A stretch of DNA of 64,000 bases from Desulfobulbaceae bacterium BRH_c16a (GCA_000961725.1 LADS01000031.1:62001-126000), one strand, 5' to 3'; positions 43,211-52,170 are shown, counted from the stretch's first letter. Notes: generated by a model from the sequence alone, not told the origin. A program made the numbers and translations.

Positions 43211-43608
43211 GGTTGTCACACCCTATGATAAGCAATATAATATTTCGTTTTCAGCTAATAATTACCGAGCAGGCAGTTGCTATGCCAGCAACTGCAACGA
43301 GACAACAAGGTCATATCTAACCACTGGTCATATCTAACCACTGGTTAGGCGTCTTTGGTGTTTCGGCTGTGTTTGATCTGACGGCCCGAAGAGTAGCCTG
43401 CTGGGTAACACCGGAACGGTCTCAACCACTCTCCCCTCCATTCGTTCCATATTATTTTTATCTGCTTGAAACAGACCCTTCAGGTGCCTTGTCTGACAAT
43501 TTTGTATGCCTTTGGAAAAACTTATGATATCTGTTTGCACTGCCTTGATACCTGCTTGCAGGTTCGTCGACCGACGTATTTCCAATCCTTTGCCTTTCAC
43601 GGAATGTT
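43211..43608. other. Intergenic region upstream of the sodB promoter and the Cys-rich gene
   Basis: About 400 bp containing site C (43309-43339). No gene is evident. I found no convincing promoter for the plus-strand Cys-rich gene that follows; short plus-strand frames overlapping it are shadows. Confidence 0.5.
43309..43339 (-). promoter_or_regulatory. Tandem GGT-N8-ACC enhancer boxes (site C)
   Basis: Two identical boxes GGTCATATCTAACC (43309-43322 and 43326-43339) separated by 3 bp. The gap to the sigma-54 promoter at 43195-43210 is 98 bp, nearly the same as at sites A and B. Confidence 0.75.
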
Positions 43609-44124
43609 ATGCTGCCGAGCCCCTCTCTCTTGCACCAACTTTACAACGGGACGCTGCAGAGCCGCCTGAACTTCGGCAAAGCCCTCCATGCCCAGTTGAG
43701 CCACCGACTCATGCAGGACCCGACGTTTGCCGGCACTTTCGCTACCTTGCTGCAAGCAGCAGACACCCTTGGCGAATACATGGCCGCAATGGGCATGGGC
43801 CGTCAGTGCGCCGCCTGTGCGACGAATAATCCCGGCGGCTGCTGCAGCCGGGAAATAGCTGAAGAAACCGACGCCCTGCAGATGCTGATGAACCTGCTGG
43901 CCGGGGTGAAGATCGACATCAGCGAGGGACAGGGCAAGGCCTGCTGCTTTATCGGCACGGAGGGGTGTTCCTTCATGTTCAAGCCAATGTTCTGCCTGAA
44001 TTACAATTGCACCAGGATCATCGCCCAGATAGGTCCGGCCCGGTCGGAGTTGGAGTTGCTGACCGGCCGGCTGCTGGGCATCCAGTATGAGGTGGAACAA
44101 CTGCTCTTGGCCGGAATGAAATAA
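43609..44124 (+). CDS. Cysteine-rich hypothetical protein
   Basis: A 171-aa protein with eleven cysteines clustered in CAAC, GGCCS and a later group CCFIGTEGCSFMFKPMFCLN ending YNC. The pattern suggests an iron-sulfur or zinc site. The rest is helical (ALHAQLSHRLMQDPTFAGTF; SELELLTGRLLGIQYEVEQL). No signal peptide or membrane segment is present. I recall homologous proteins in deltaproteobacteria but no assigned function. No strong ribosome site precedes the ATG at 43609, so the start is uncertain. It is divergent from sodB. Confidence 0.7.
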   Translation: MLPSPSLLHQLYNGTLQSRLNFGKALHAQLSHRLMQDPTFAGTFATLLQAADTLGEYMAAMGMGRQCAACATNNPGGCCSREIAEETDALQMLMNLLAGVKIDISEGQGKACCFIGTEGCSFMFKPMFCLNYNCTRIIAQIGPARSELELLTGRLLGIQYEVEQLLLAGMK

Positions 44125-44166
44125 CCAGAAGTCCCTCCGGGGTGTCGAATTTCATGGTTTCATGTC

Positions 44167-44304
44167 TCAGAGATCCTTGGGCGTCTCTCGCACCAGCTCC
44201 TCAATGGCTGCATCGAGGGAGGCCTGTTGCTCCTTATTGGAAAGCCCTTGTGCCTCAAACCGGTGTTTCTGGACCGCAAAGGCCTGGAAGACGACATCCT
44301 TCAT
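44167..44304 (-). CDS. Small hypothetical protein coupled to the anthranilate synthase gene
   Basis: A 45-aa frame whose ATG overlaps the TGA of the glutaminase part of the anthranilate synthase gene (ATGA). The product is hydrophilic and helical (VQKHRFEAQGLSNKEQQASL, DAAIEELVRETPKDL). No family is recognised. The overlap suggests translational coupling and indirectly supports translation of the downstream part of the frameshifted gene. Confidence 0.45.
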   Translation of the reverse strand: MKDVVFQAFAVQKHRFEAQGLSNKEQQASLDAAIEELVRETPKDL

Positions 44305-46189
44305 CTCTCAGGTTTTCCGTGCACAAGATGGTTTAACGTATGTCGCAGGATTTCATATCCGTTCCTGGTCAGGATCGATTCCGGGTGAAACTGGTAACCG
44401 ATAAACTTTTTTCCTCTGATACCGACCAGTTCAGCCGGATCTTCGAGAGTCGCAAAATCATATGCGCAATCGGCAGGGATACCGGCGGCAAAGGTGTTAT
44501 AAAAGCCGACCTTTTCCCGAGCCCCAAATAGATCGATTTCCAGCTGGGAGCCTTGCAGCGGCCGAGCCTTGCGGTGCACCGGATAACCGAGACACCGGCA
44601 CAGAATCTGGTGGCCGAGCAGATGAACAGCGACTTCTTCCCGGCCTTCAGCAGAGCCGTGGCAATCGCCATATTGCAGCGGATCTTGTCGTCCGTGTCGT
44701 TGTTCGGGTTGCCCGGCCCCGGCCCGAGCAGGGTAATGTCAGCCTCATCCCCGGCGATATTGTAATCACGATATGCGATGACCGAAGTGCGGACACCCAG
44801 GGAAGCAAAAATATGACGCAGCATGTAGATGAAATCATCGCCATTATCGATCAGGGTGAGGGCGATCCCGTCAAAACCTGCCTTTGATCTGCCTGTTTGA
44901 TCCTGCTGAAAAAACCAGAAATCCGATAATCCCTGATTACGCCTGTTCAGGGATTCGATGATATCGTCATCGCTTGCGAGCGACGGCAGCAGCGGCGGAC
45001 GAACCTGGCTTTCCATATTTTGCCTGAGTGGCCGCAGGATGGCCCGGCTTTTGGCGGCGGTTTCCCGCACCTCCTCTGCCGGCACCGAATCTTTAACCAG
45101 AGTGGCTCCGGTGCTGAAATGGAAAATGCCGGTCGACTCGATTTCAAGAGTCCGTATGGTAATGGGCGAATCGAGATAATCGGTGCCATCCGGATCACGG
45201 CCGACCAGCATCAGGGCGCTGCCGTAATAGCGTCTGGAGGATTGAGCATATTTCTTGATAATCCGGCAGGCGTTTTTCACCGGACTGCCGACCACCGTGG
45301 CGGCAAACATTGAATCGCTGAAGAGATCGAAGATATCCTTGTCGCTGATACCGGACAGCAGATATTCCGAGTGGATAAGCTGCGACATCTCCTTCAGCAG
45401 CGGTCCGACAATAGTCCCTCCCGCCCTGCACATCCGGGCCATCATCTTCAGCTCCTCGTCGACCACCATGAACAGTTCGTTGATCTCTTTTTGATCGGTG
45501 AGAAAATTCAGCAGTTCCTCCTTGAAATGTTGCCGGCATTCATACTCCGTATCTTTCCTGAAGGTGCCGCTGATAGGATTCATTTTGACCCGGCCGGTCT
45601 CCACCAGCAGATGACGCTCCGGGGTCGAGCCGATGAAAAAGCGCGTAGTATCATAAAAGAGAAACTTCCAGTAGGTGCCGTAATCCTCCCGGACCAGGGC
45701 CGAGAAGAGGCTGCAGGCGGAGGCAGCCGTGAAGCCCGCGATACGGCCGGTGCCGTTGCGGGGGATGACAAAATTGGCCCCTTCCCCCTCGCCGATCTCA
45801 TCGGTCACGATACGGCTGATTATTTCCTGGTATTCCGCTTCGCTTGTTTCGTATTCCAACTCGCCTGCAAGGTGCATGCGGGTGTTGGGAAGCAGGCGCA
45901 GCAAGTCGTTCTTGAGGATGGCGATCTGCTTTTCCACGACTATGGTGCGGATTTTTTCCCCTTCGTCATGCGCCTCGAAACCGCGCTCTTTCATCTGGCA
46001 AAAGGGGATGACACTGATCGTATCGTACAGGCGCCGGTCGCCGGCCGGACCATGTTTTCTTGGAATGTCATTGAGATACTCATATTGCCGGGCCTGCCCC
46101 AGCAGCACGAGAATCTCCTCGCTGTCCTGTTTTTGAACAAGGCAGTATGGTAAATTTCCCGATAGAATTGTTGAAATGATCCTGTTCAT
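44301..46189 (-). pseudogene. PhzE/TrpE(G)-type anthranilate synthase, frameshifted in the glutaminase domain
   Basis: Fused chorismate-utilising synthase plus glutamine amidotransferase. The synthase part (about residues 1-420) shows IPFCQMKERGFEAHDEGEKI, EGANFVIPRNGTGRIAGFTA, KMNPISGTFR and ELFMVVDEELKMMARMC, closer to PhzE than to ordinary TrpE. The amidotransferase part begins near 490 (ITLLGPGPGNP). At about 44618 one base is missing: the frame reads LFICSATRF where LFICLGHQIL is expected, and the proper sequence resumes in the next frame (VHRKARPLQG to FHPESILTRNGYE), ending at 44301. The uncorrected frame stops at 44369. A Trp-rich leader and terminator upstream indicate Trp-dependent attenuation. 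Confidence 0.82.
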
Positions 46190-46269
46190 CCGTCACTCTC
46201 CTGTGATTGTGCCCGGCAGTCTGGTCCAGGCCTGGAGGGTTTCTTTGAACAGCTGGTGCTGGAAATGCA

Positions 46270-46309
46270 AAAAGCCCCGTCAAACCTGGAGAAGGTTTGC
46301 GGGGCTTTG
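46270..46309 (-). terminator. Attenuator terminator upstream of the anthranilate synthase gene
   Basis: Strong hairpin: AAAGCCCCG with CGGGGCTTT, plus an inner AAACC with GGTTT. On the minus strand it ends in a T-run (CTTTTTG). It lies 80 bp before the synthase start and 26 bp after the stop of the Trp-rich leader peptide, the classical attenuator order. Confidence 0.8.
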
Positions 46310-46335
46310 AAAAATAGGGGTTCAGCCTGAAGACG

Positions 46336-46419
46336 CTACCAACTCCGGAATCGCTCTGTGCGCCAGCTGCGCCAGAAAGAGGCGATGCACCACCGAGTGA
46401 GTTGATAACCAATGTTCAT
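46336..46419 (-). CDS. Trp-rich leader peptide (trpL-like)
   Basis: A 27-codon frame starting at the ATG at 46417-46419 with four Trp codons (positions 10, 16, 19 and 27; the ending reads FRSW). It sits directly before a rho-independent terminator and the anthranilate synthase gene. Ribosome stalling at the Trp codons when charged tRNA-Trp is low would allow read-through. The Trp content is far above chance for such a short frame. Confidence 0.75.
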   Translation of the reverse strand: MNIGYQLTRWCIASFWRSWRTERFRSW

Positions 46420-46550
46420 ATGTATTGACGTTGTCGCTGTTATTCCGTATTGATGGAAAAGTTTCTTGCCGCTGATCGGCACAAGGAATAGCACACAGAC
46501 AGCCGTTCGGTCAATAACAAAACAACAAACAACAAAAGTGGGTTCAAGGT

Positions 46551-46910
46551 ATGTCAAAAATCAACAAAGCTCTTGTATCTTATGAAGATTCGTTCGAAAA
46601 ACTCGATATCAGGGTCGGCAGGGTTCTGCAAGTCGAACTGGAAACAAGAACTCATAAGCCAACGTATAAAATGACCATCGACTTTGGCAAGTATGGACAA
46701 CGTCTGAGCTATGGCCGGTTTACCCATCACCCCATGGATGAGGTAAAAGATCGGCTTGTGCTTGGGGTTTTGAACTTTGAGCCCAGGCAGATGGGCTCCG
46801 TTATTTCAGAGGTTTTGATTCTCGGAGTTCAATATCCAAAAGCGGAGAGCGGTGAAGCCACATTCGTGTCGCCCGCAGTCGATGCGAAAATCGGCAGTAA
46901 ACTTTTCTAG
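46551..46910 (+). CDS. csaA: tRNA-binding domain protein (CsaA-like)
   Basis: Small OB-fold protein (119 aa) of the EMAPII/Arc1p tRNA-binding type, as in CsaA: FEKLDIRVGRVLQVELETRT, YKMTIDFGKYGQRLSYGRFT, and VLGVLNFEPRQMGSVISEVL. The typical DIRVG start and the final EVLILGVQ are intact. It may bind tRNA or act as a chaperone-like protein. It diverges from the trp-type leader region. The ATG at 46551 has AAGG about 7 nt before it. Confidence 0.88.
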   Translation: MSKINKALVSYEDSFEKLDIRVGRVLQVELETRTHKPTYKMTIDFGKYGQRLSYGRFTHHPMDEVKDRLVLGVLNFEPRQMGSVISEVLILGVQYPKAESGEATFVSPAVDAKIGSKLF

Positions 46911-47130
46911 GCAATAGAGGCAAAAGGTTCCCCTCCCCTGCGCAAAAAGGTTTCTTTGCCCTGCATCGGCGATCATTCGTATTTATTGTATTTATGTTGT
47001 CCTGAAAGACCAGGGGAAACAATTCGGATTACATCGGCAATATTTTCCGACACTGCAGCAACCTGTCTCATGGCCATTATTGGAAAGCAGACTTTTTGGA
47101 CGGATAAACATACTCTGCAGGAGAATCAAT

Positions 47131-49170
47131 ATGAATGCCTCAGACGACACCCCCCGTCCCACGAGTTTCACCCGGTTGAACAGATTCCGAAAACTGTTTG
47201 AACAACACTCTGCGGTCATACTCATACTCGATGCAGAAACCGGCAATATCGTCGATGCCAATAAAGCGGCGGCACAATTTTACGGGTGGCCCCTTGAGGT
47301 GCTTAAACAGATGAGTATTCAAGAGATCAACATCCTGCCACCAGAGAAGGTACAAGCTATAATAACGAAAGTGGAAATGTCGGAGAGTGCCGGTTATGAA
47401 TTTCGCCACCGAAGGGCAGACGGCTCCGTTCGGGATGTGGAGGTATTCAGCAACAAGATTTCCAGCGGAGGTAAGAACTTACTCTATTCCATTATTCACG
47501 ACATCACCGACCGTAAACGTGCAGAAGAGGCGTTGCGGCAGAGCGAAGCCCGTCTCCAGACAGTAAACGAGGAACTCCAGCAGCAAAACGAAGAATTGAG
47601 TCGGCAAACTGTCGAGTTGGCGGCAACGAATACACAGGTAGAAAATGAAAAACGCCTTCTTGCTGCCGTAATGCAAGCTTTGCCGACAGGTGTTGCCATT
47701 ACCGACAAAACAGGCGGCGTTATCCATGCAAATAAAGCATGTGAGATGATATGGGGGGAACCGCACCCGAAGGTTCTATCCGTAAAAGACTATTCTGTTT
47801 ACAAAGCATGGTGGGTCGACACGGGTAAGCTTGTTGTCCCTGAAGAATGGGCGGCGGCCATAGCTGTCCAGAAGGGAAAGGCCTCGATCGGGCAGATGAT
47901 GCGGATTCGGCGGTTCGACGGCCCTGAAAGTTTTATTATCAACAGCGCCGCTCCGGTATACGATACAAAAGGAAATATCGTCGGAAGCGCCGTGGCCATT
48001 CAGGATGTCACAGAGCTTAAGCGGATGGAGAGAGCCCTTTACGAAAGCGAACAGCGCCTGCGATTGTTCATCGAGCATGCCCCGGCGGCGCTTGCGATGT
48101 TCGATCGCGATATGCGGTATCTGAGTGCCAGTCGTCGCTGGTTGAACGATTACGGTCTGGCAGACCGGGACGACGTGTGTGGTCTGTCGATCTATAAAGC
48201 CCACGATAGAGCCGACCAATGGAAAGAAGTCTATCGCCGCGGGCTTGCAGGTGAGGTGTTAAAAGCAGAAGAGTACCGCTACGAGCGACCTGACGGATCA
48301 GTCCAGTGGCTGCGCTGGGAAATCCGCCCTTGGTACGGTATATCGGGGGATATTGGCGGAATCGTAATCTTCACGGAAGATATCACCACACGCAAACAGG
48401 TTGAAGAACAGCTCCAGGCTCTCAATGATGAACTGGAACAAAGAGTTGAGGAACGAACCCGCGAGCTTCAGGAAACACAGTCGCAATACCTGCATGCCGA
48501 AAAACTCTCGGCAATCGGCCAATTGTCCGCTTCTATCGCCCATGAGTTCAATAACCCTCTGCAAGGAATTATGGCCATACTCCAGGGTTTTAAGAAATGG
48601 AGGGAACTGGAAGAAGAGGATAAAGTGTTGCTGGACCTGGCTATAAGCGAAATCTGCCGAATGAGAAATTTGATTAGCAGCCTGCAGGATTTCAACCGGC
48701 CTTCTTCGGACAGAAAAGTGGCGATGGATGTGCATGCGTCCATCGATTCTTTGCTGCTGTTGTGCAAGAGCGATTTCAAGCGCAAAAAGATTTCTACGGT
48801 CTTGAACTATGCCGGAATATTGCCGCAGGTCCTGGCGATTCCGGACCAGATCAAACAAGTTTTTCTTAATCTGTTGAACAATGCCGCTGACGCCTGTCTC
48901 GAGAACGGCGGGGTGATTACGATTAGCACCTGGCAGGAAGAGAAAAGAGTCGCGGTTGCAATCAAGGATAGCGGCGTAGGCATTGAGCCCGAAAAAATGG
49001 ATCTGATCTTTCAGCCGTTCTTCACCACCAAAGCTGAAGTCAAGGGAACCGGCCTTGGTTTGTCGGTCTGTCAAGGTATCATCCAAAACCACCAGGGAGA
49101 AATTCGTGTTGAGAGCCGGCCGGGGGAAGGCTCAACCTTCATCGTCCTACTGCCTGTCAATAAGGAATGA
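47131..49170 (+). CDS. Multi-PAS sensor histidine kinase
   Basis: Cytosolic sensor kinase (679 aa). Three PAS domains are visible: AVILILDAETGNIVDANKAA (about 30-140), ALPTGVAITDKTGGVIHANK (about 185-300) and APAALAMFDRDMRYLSASRR (about 310-425). A coiled linker leads to the HisKA domain with the phospho-His in SASIAHEFNNPLQGIMAIL. The ATPase domain has LLNNAADACLENGG and GTGLGLSVCQGIIQNHQGEI. No membrane segment is seen. The ATG at 47131 has AGGAGA 6 nt upstream. It is convergent with the NarL-type regulator (57-bp gap), its likely partner. Confidence 0.9.
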   Translation: MNASDDTPRPTSFTRLNRFRKLFEQHSAVILILDAETGNIVDANKAAAQFYGWPLEVLKQMSIQEINILPPEKVQAIITKVEMSESAGYEFRHRRADGSVRDVEVFSNKISSGGKNLLYSIIHDITDRKRAEEALRQSEARLQTVNEELQQQNEELSRQTVELAATNTQVENEKRLLAAVMQALPTGVAITDKTGGVIHANKACEMIWGEPHPKVLSVKDYSVYKAWWVDTGKLVVPEEWAAAIAVQKGKASIGQMMRIRRFDGPESFIINSAAPVYDTKGNIVGSAVAIQDVTELKRMERALYESEQRLRLFIEHAPAALAMFDRDMRYLSASRRWLNDYGLADRDDVCGLSIYKAHDRADQWKEVYRRGLAGEVLKAEEYRYERPDGSVQWLRWEIRPWYGISGDIGGIVIFTEDITTRKQVEEQLQALNDELEQRVEERTRELQETQSQYLHAEKLSAIGQLSASIAHEFNNPLQGIMAILQGFKKWRELEEEDKVLLDLAISEICRMRNLISSLQDFNRPSSDRKVAMDVHASIDSLLLLCKSDFKRKKISTVLNYAGILPQVLAIPDQIKQVFLNLLNNAADACLENGGVITISTWQEEKRVAVAIKDSGVGIEPEKMDLIFQPFFTTKAEVKGTGLGLSVCQGIIQNHQGEIRVESRPGEGSTFIVLLPVNKE

Positions 49171-49227
49171 TATTGCTGTCCGTTCACCAGCACCCCATTT
49201 TTACCTCAGTTTTTTCTCCGGAATTCT

Positions 49228-49899
49228 TCACATTTTTGGTTCGACAAGTCTTTTTTGGATAGCATAGGTAGTCAGTTGAGCAACATTATGTAAATCCAGT
49301 TTGCCTATGAGATTCGACCGATGTTTTTCGACCGTCTTTACGCTGATATGCAGGAACAAGGCTATATCCTTATTGGTATACCCTTCAGCCAGGAGTTTCA
49401 GGACTTCCCTTTCTCTTTGGGTGACCGTATCCCACACACTTTCTTCTTTAAATGATTTTCGACCGTTGAGATACCCCTCGATTATCTGGTCGGATATGCC
49501 GGAGCTGATGAAAGGCTTCCCAAGCAGGACACTGTCAATCGCCACCATCAGCTCCTGCCTGCTCACGTCTTTGATGCAATAGCCATCCACACCGGCATCG
49601 AACGCCTCAAAAACATACTGGTCCGATTCGTGTATCGTCAATGCCAGGATTTTGGTTTCGGGAAGATCCCGTTTTACCTCCTTCATCACCGAAATTCCGC
49701 TGATCCTGGGGATGGAAAGATCGAGAAGAACCATGGCGGGTTTAATCCTCCTGATCATTCGGACTGCATTCAGGCCATCTTCGGCTTCGCCAACAATTTC
49801 TATGTCGCCACGATCTTTCAGCATCGATTTCAGACCCTCTCGAAACAGACGATGATCCTCGACTATGAAGATCCGGTATTTTTTCGACTTCAGAGTCAT
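49228..49899 (-). CDS. NarL/FixJ-family response regulator
   Basis: Two-component regulator (223 aa). Receiver domain: RIFIVEDHRLFREGLKSML, phospho-Asp in AMVLLDLSIPRISG, Thr in ILALTIHESD and Lys in YCIKDVSR. A LuxR-type helix-turn-helix follows: LTYTNKDIALFLHISVKTVE-like segment (EGYTNKDIALFLHISVKTVE). It is convergent with the multi-PAS kinase, probably its cognate partner, and divergent from ftsH. Targets are unknown. Confidence 0.9.
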   Translation of the reverse strand: MTLKSKKYRIFIVEDHRLFREGLKSMLKDRGDIEIVGEAEDGLNAVRMIRRIKPAMVLLDLSIPRISGISVMKEVKRDLPETKILALTIHESDQYVFEAFDAGVDGYCIKDVSRQELMVAIDSVLLGKPFISSGISDQIIEGYLNGRKSFKEESVWDTVTQREREVLKLLAEGYTNKDIALFLHISVKTVEKHRSNLIGKLDLHNVAQLTTYAIQKRLVEPKM

Positions 49900-50271
49900 G
49901 GTTTAAATACCCTGGCCAATGCATGGTTTTTTGCTTATGCACAGAAATTGCAATGCAACCAATTCCGCAGATCAATCCTTGTATAACATAAAAGCGAATC
50001 TGAAAATGTCTACGACATTATTTTTTATATTTTAATATCAAGTAAATAAACAAAATATTTGTGAATCTTTTTTATGAAAATGAGCAGTTTTGCCAACAGG
50101 TAAGGTATCCATATTACCTGAATACACTCCTGTACCCATTTTCATGGTACATAATGTTGCATATCAATCAATAGTAGCATGAATTGAAGCGGAATATGGT
50201 AACGCTAACTCTTGATTTCGTCACTCTGGATCTCTTAAAATGAAATTTTGTTCTCCCGGAAAAGGATAAAA
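49900..50271. promoter_or_regulatory. ftsH upstream region with nested dyads
   Basis: AT-rich 370-bp region between the regulator gene and ftsH. It holds two nearly concentric inverted repeats: ATGAAAATG (50074-50082) with CATTTTCAT (50137-50145), and CAGGTAA (50097-50103) with TTACCTG (50114-50120). A third dyad GTACC/GGTAC flanks the outer right arm (50132-50150). A possible sigma-70-like promoter (TTGATT, 18 bp, TAAAAT) lies just before the gene. Confidence 0.5.
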
Positions 50272-52170
50272 ATGGCTGAAATATCACCGGAAAGGAAGTT
50301 TTTTGACTTTCAAAAATACCCCCCTTGGTTTCGCTTGCTTCTGTTCTTTATTTTCTGGATGCTGATAACCTATGGATACATCCATTTCTGGTCGGAAAAA
50401 AATGTGGAACATATTTCCTATTCCGTTTTTAAATCAAAAATCATCAACGGCGAGGTGGCGGAGGTCCAAGTGCAGGGCCAGGAGGTCTCGGGGCGGTATG
50501 AAGTGGCGACTGCGCGAAACGAAGATGGCAGAGCCCGACCACCACAACAATCACAACATTTTCAAACCGTCATTCCGTCCTTTGGCGATCCCGATCTCAT
50601 CGAACTTCTCGAAGAAAACAAGGTATCCATAACTGCCAGACCGGAGAAACAGTCCTGGTTTGCCAGTCTTCTGATAGTGCTTCTTCCCTGGCTGCTCATA
50701 ATCGGTTTTTTTGTTTATATGAATAAGAAAATGAGTGAGCAGATGGGAACCGGCGGACCGTTCGGTTTTGGTAAATCCAAAGCCAAAAGGTTCGTCAAGG
50801 AGGAATCGACAATAACATTCGATGATGTTGCCGGGCTGGAAAACGTCAAATATGAGCTGGAAGAAATGGTGGAATACCTCAAATCTCCGGGCAAGTTCCA
50901 AAGTCTTGGAGCCCAGCTGCCCAAGGGGGTTTTACTTGTAGGTCCGCCAGGTACAGGGAAAACTCTCTTGGCGCGGGCCATGGCAGGAGAAGCCGGTGTT
51001 CCCTATTACAGCATCAGTGGCTCTGAATTCATTGAAATGTTTGTAGGGGTCGGTGCGTCAAGAGTACGGGACATGTTTAAAACAGCTAAAGAAAATGCAC
51101 CCTCTTTGATTTTCATCGACGAACTGGATTCCATCGGCAGGGCAAGGGGGACTGGCATAGGCGGGGGACATGACGAACGGGAACAGACGTTGAATCAGAT
51201 ACTTTCCGAGATCGATGGTTTCAGTCCGAACGAGTCCGTCATCGTTCTTGCTGCCACCAACCGCCCGGATGTGCTCGATCCCGCTCTTATACGCCCGGGT
51301 CGGTTCGACCGGCAGATCACTCTTGATATGCCTCAGAAAAAAGCAAGAAAAGAAATACTTGCCGTGCATGCCGGAAAAGTCGCGATTGCCGAAGGTGTCG
51401 ATCTTGACCTTATTGCCGGGGCGACGGTAGGCTTTTCCGGTGCCGATTTAAAAAATCTCGTTAATGAAGCGGCCTTGCTGGCAGCAAGAAAAGGCAAGCA
51501 GCAGGTTGAAATGGAGGATTTTCACGAGGCCCGCGATAAAATTACCATGGGGGTGAAACGGGAGGATCAGCTTTCTGAAGAAGAAAAGAAGATGGTCGCC
51601 TACCATGAAGCCGGACACGCCCTGACAGCTTTAATGTTGCCGGGGACCGATCCTCTCAGCAAGGTGAGCATTATTCCTCGGGGCAGATCGCTCGGAGCGA
51701 CCGAGCAAGTGCCCAAGGAGGATCGTCATAGTTACAGTAAAACCTACCTTTTGAACCGAATCGTCGTAATGCTTGGTGGTCGAGCCGCCGAGCAGCTCGT
51801 ATTTGGGGAAATTACCTCCGGCGCAGCAGATGATTTAAAAAGATCCATGGAGATAGCCAGGCGCATGGTCTGCCAATGGGGAATGAGCGACAAGGTGGGA
51901 CTCGTCGTCTTTAGAAAAGGTGAAACCCATCCTTTTCTGGGGCGGGAACTGACGGAAGAAAAAGATTACGGAGAGGCAACGGCTGAAAAAATCGATGAAG
52001 AAATTAAAGCTATTTTAGAGCGTTGTTACGAAAAATCTCAGCGGATTTTAGAAAATAACCTGGAAAAACTTAAAGTGCTCGCTGAAGAATTAATCAACAG
52101 AGAAACCCTTACTCTTGCTCAGATACAAGATCTTTTCCCTCTTGAAGAGACAAGAAACCATGAGCAGTAA
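50272..52170 (+). CDS. ftsH: ATP-dependent zinc metalloprotease FtsH
   Basis: Membrane-bound AAA+ protease (632 aa) that degrades misfolded membrane proteins and regulators. An N-terminal membrane segment (LLLFFIFWMLITYGYIHFW), a periplasmic domain, a second segment (SLLIVLLPWLLIIGFFVYM), Walker A GPPGTGKT, Walker B LIFIDELDSIG, the SRH region (ATNRPDVLDPALIRPGRFDR), and the zinc site HEAGH are all visible. The ATG at 50272 has AAGGA 5 nt upstream; the frame opens at a TTG at 50248. It is a monocistronic gene and may be one of several FtsH copies. Confidence 0.95.
   Translation: MAEISPERKFFDFQKYPPWFRLLLFFIFWMLITYGYIHFWSEKNVEHISYSVFKSKIINGEVAEVQVQGQEVSGRYEVATARNEDGRARPPQQSQHFQTVIPSFGDPDLIELLEENKVSITARPEKQSWFASLLIVLLPWLLIIGFFVYMNKKMSEQMGTGGPFGFGKSKAKRFVKEESTITFDDVAGLENVKYELEEMVEYLKSPGKFQSLGAQLPKGVLLVGPPGTGKTLLARAMAGEAGVPYYSISGSEFIEMFVGVGASRVRDMFKTAKENAPSLIFIDELDSIGRARGTGIGGGHDEREQTLNQILSEIDGFSPNESVIVLAATNRPDVLDPALIRPGRFDRQITLDMPQKKARKEILAVHAGKVAIAEGVDLDLIAGATVGFSGADLKNLVNEAALLAARKGKQQVEMEDFHEARDKITMGVKREDQLSEEEKKMVAYHEAGHALTALMLPGTDPLSKVSIIPRGRSLGATEQVPKEDRHSYSKTYLLNRIVVMLGGRAAEQLVFGEITSGAADDLKRSMEIARRMVCQWGMSDKVGLVVFRKGETHPFLGRELTEEKDYGEATAEKIDEEIKAILERCYEKSQRILENNLEKLKVLAEELINRETLTLAQIQDLFPLEETRNHEQ

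Noticed and set aside
29740..43217. 21-bp near-identical blocks at 29740 and 43197 as attachment sites or direct repeats flanking an island
   Set aside because: Both blocks are fully explained as sigma-54 promoters (TGGCACAAAAATTG on the minus strand) at fixed distance from the enhancer boxes. No integrase gene is present.
46247..46262. TGGTGCTGGAAATGC as a sigma-54 promoter
   Set aside because: It points towards the attenuator hairpin and away from any nearby start on the plus strand, and its -24 element is poor.
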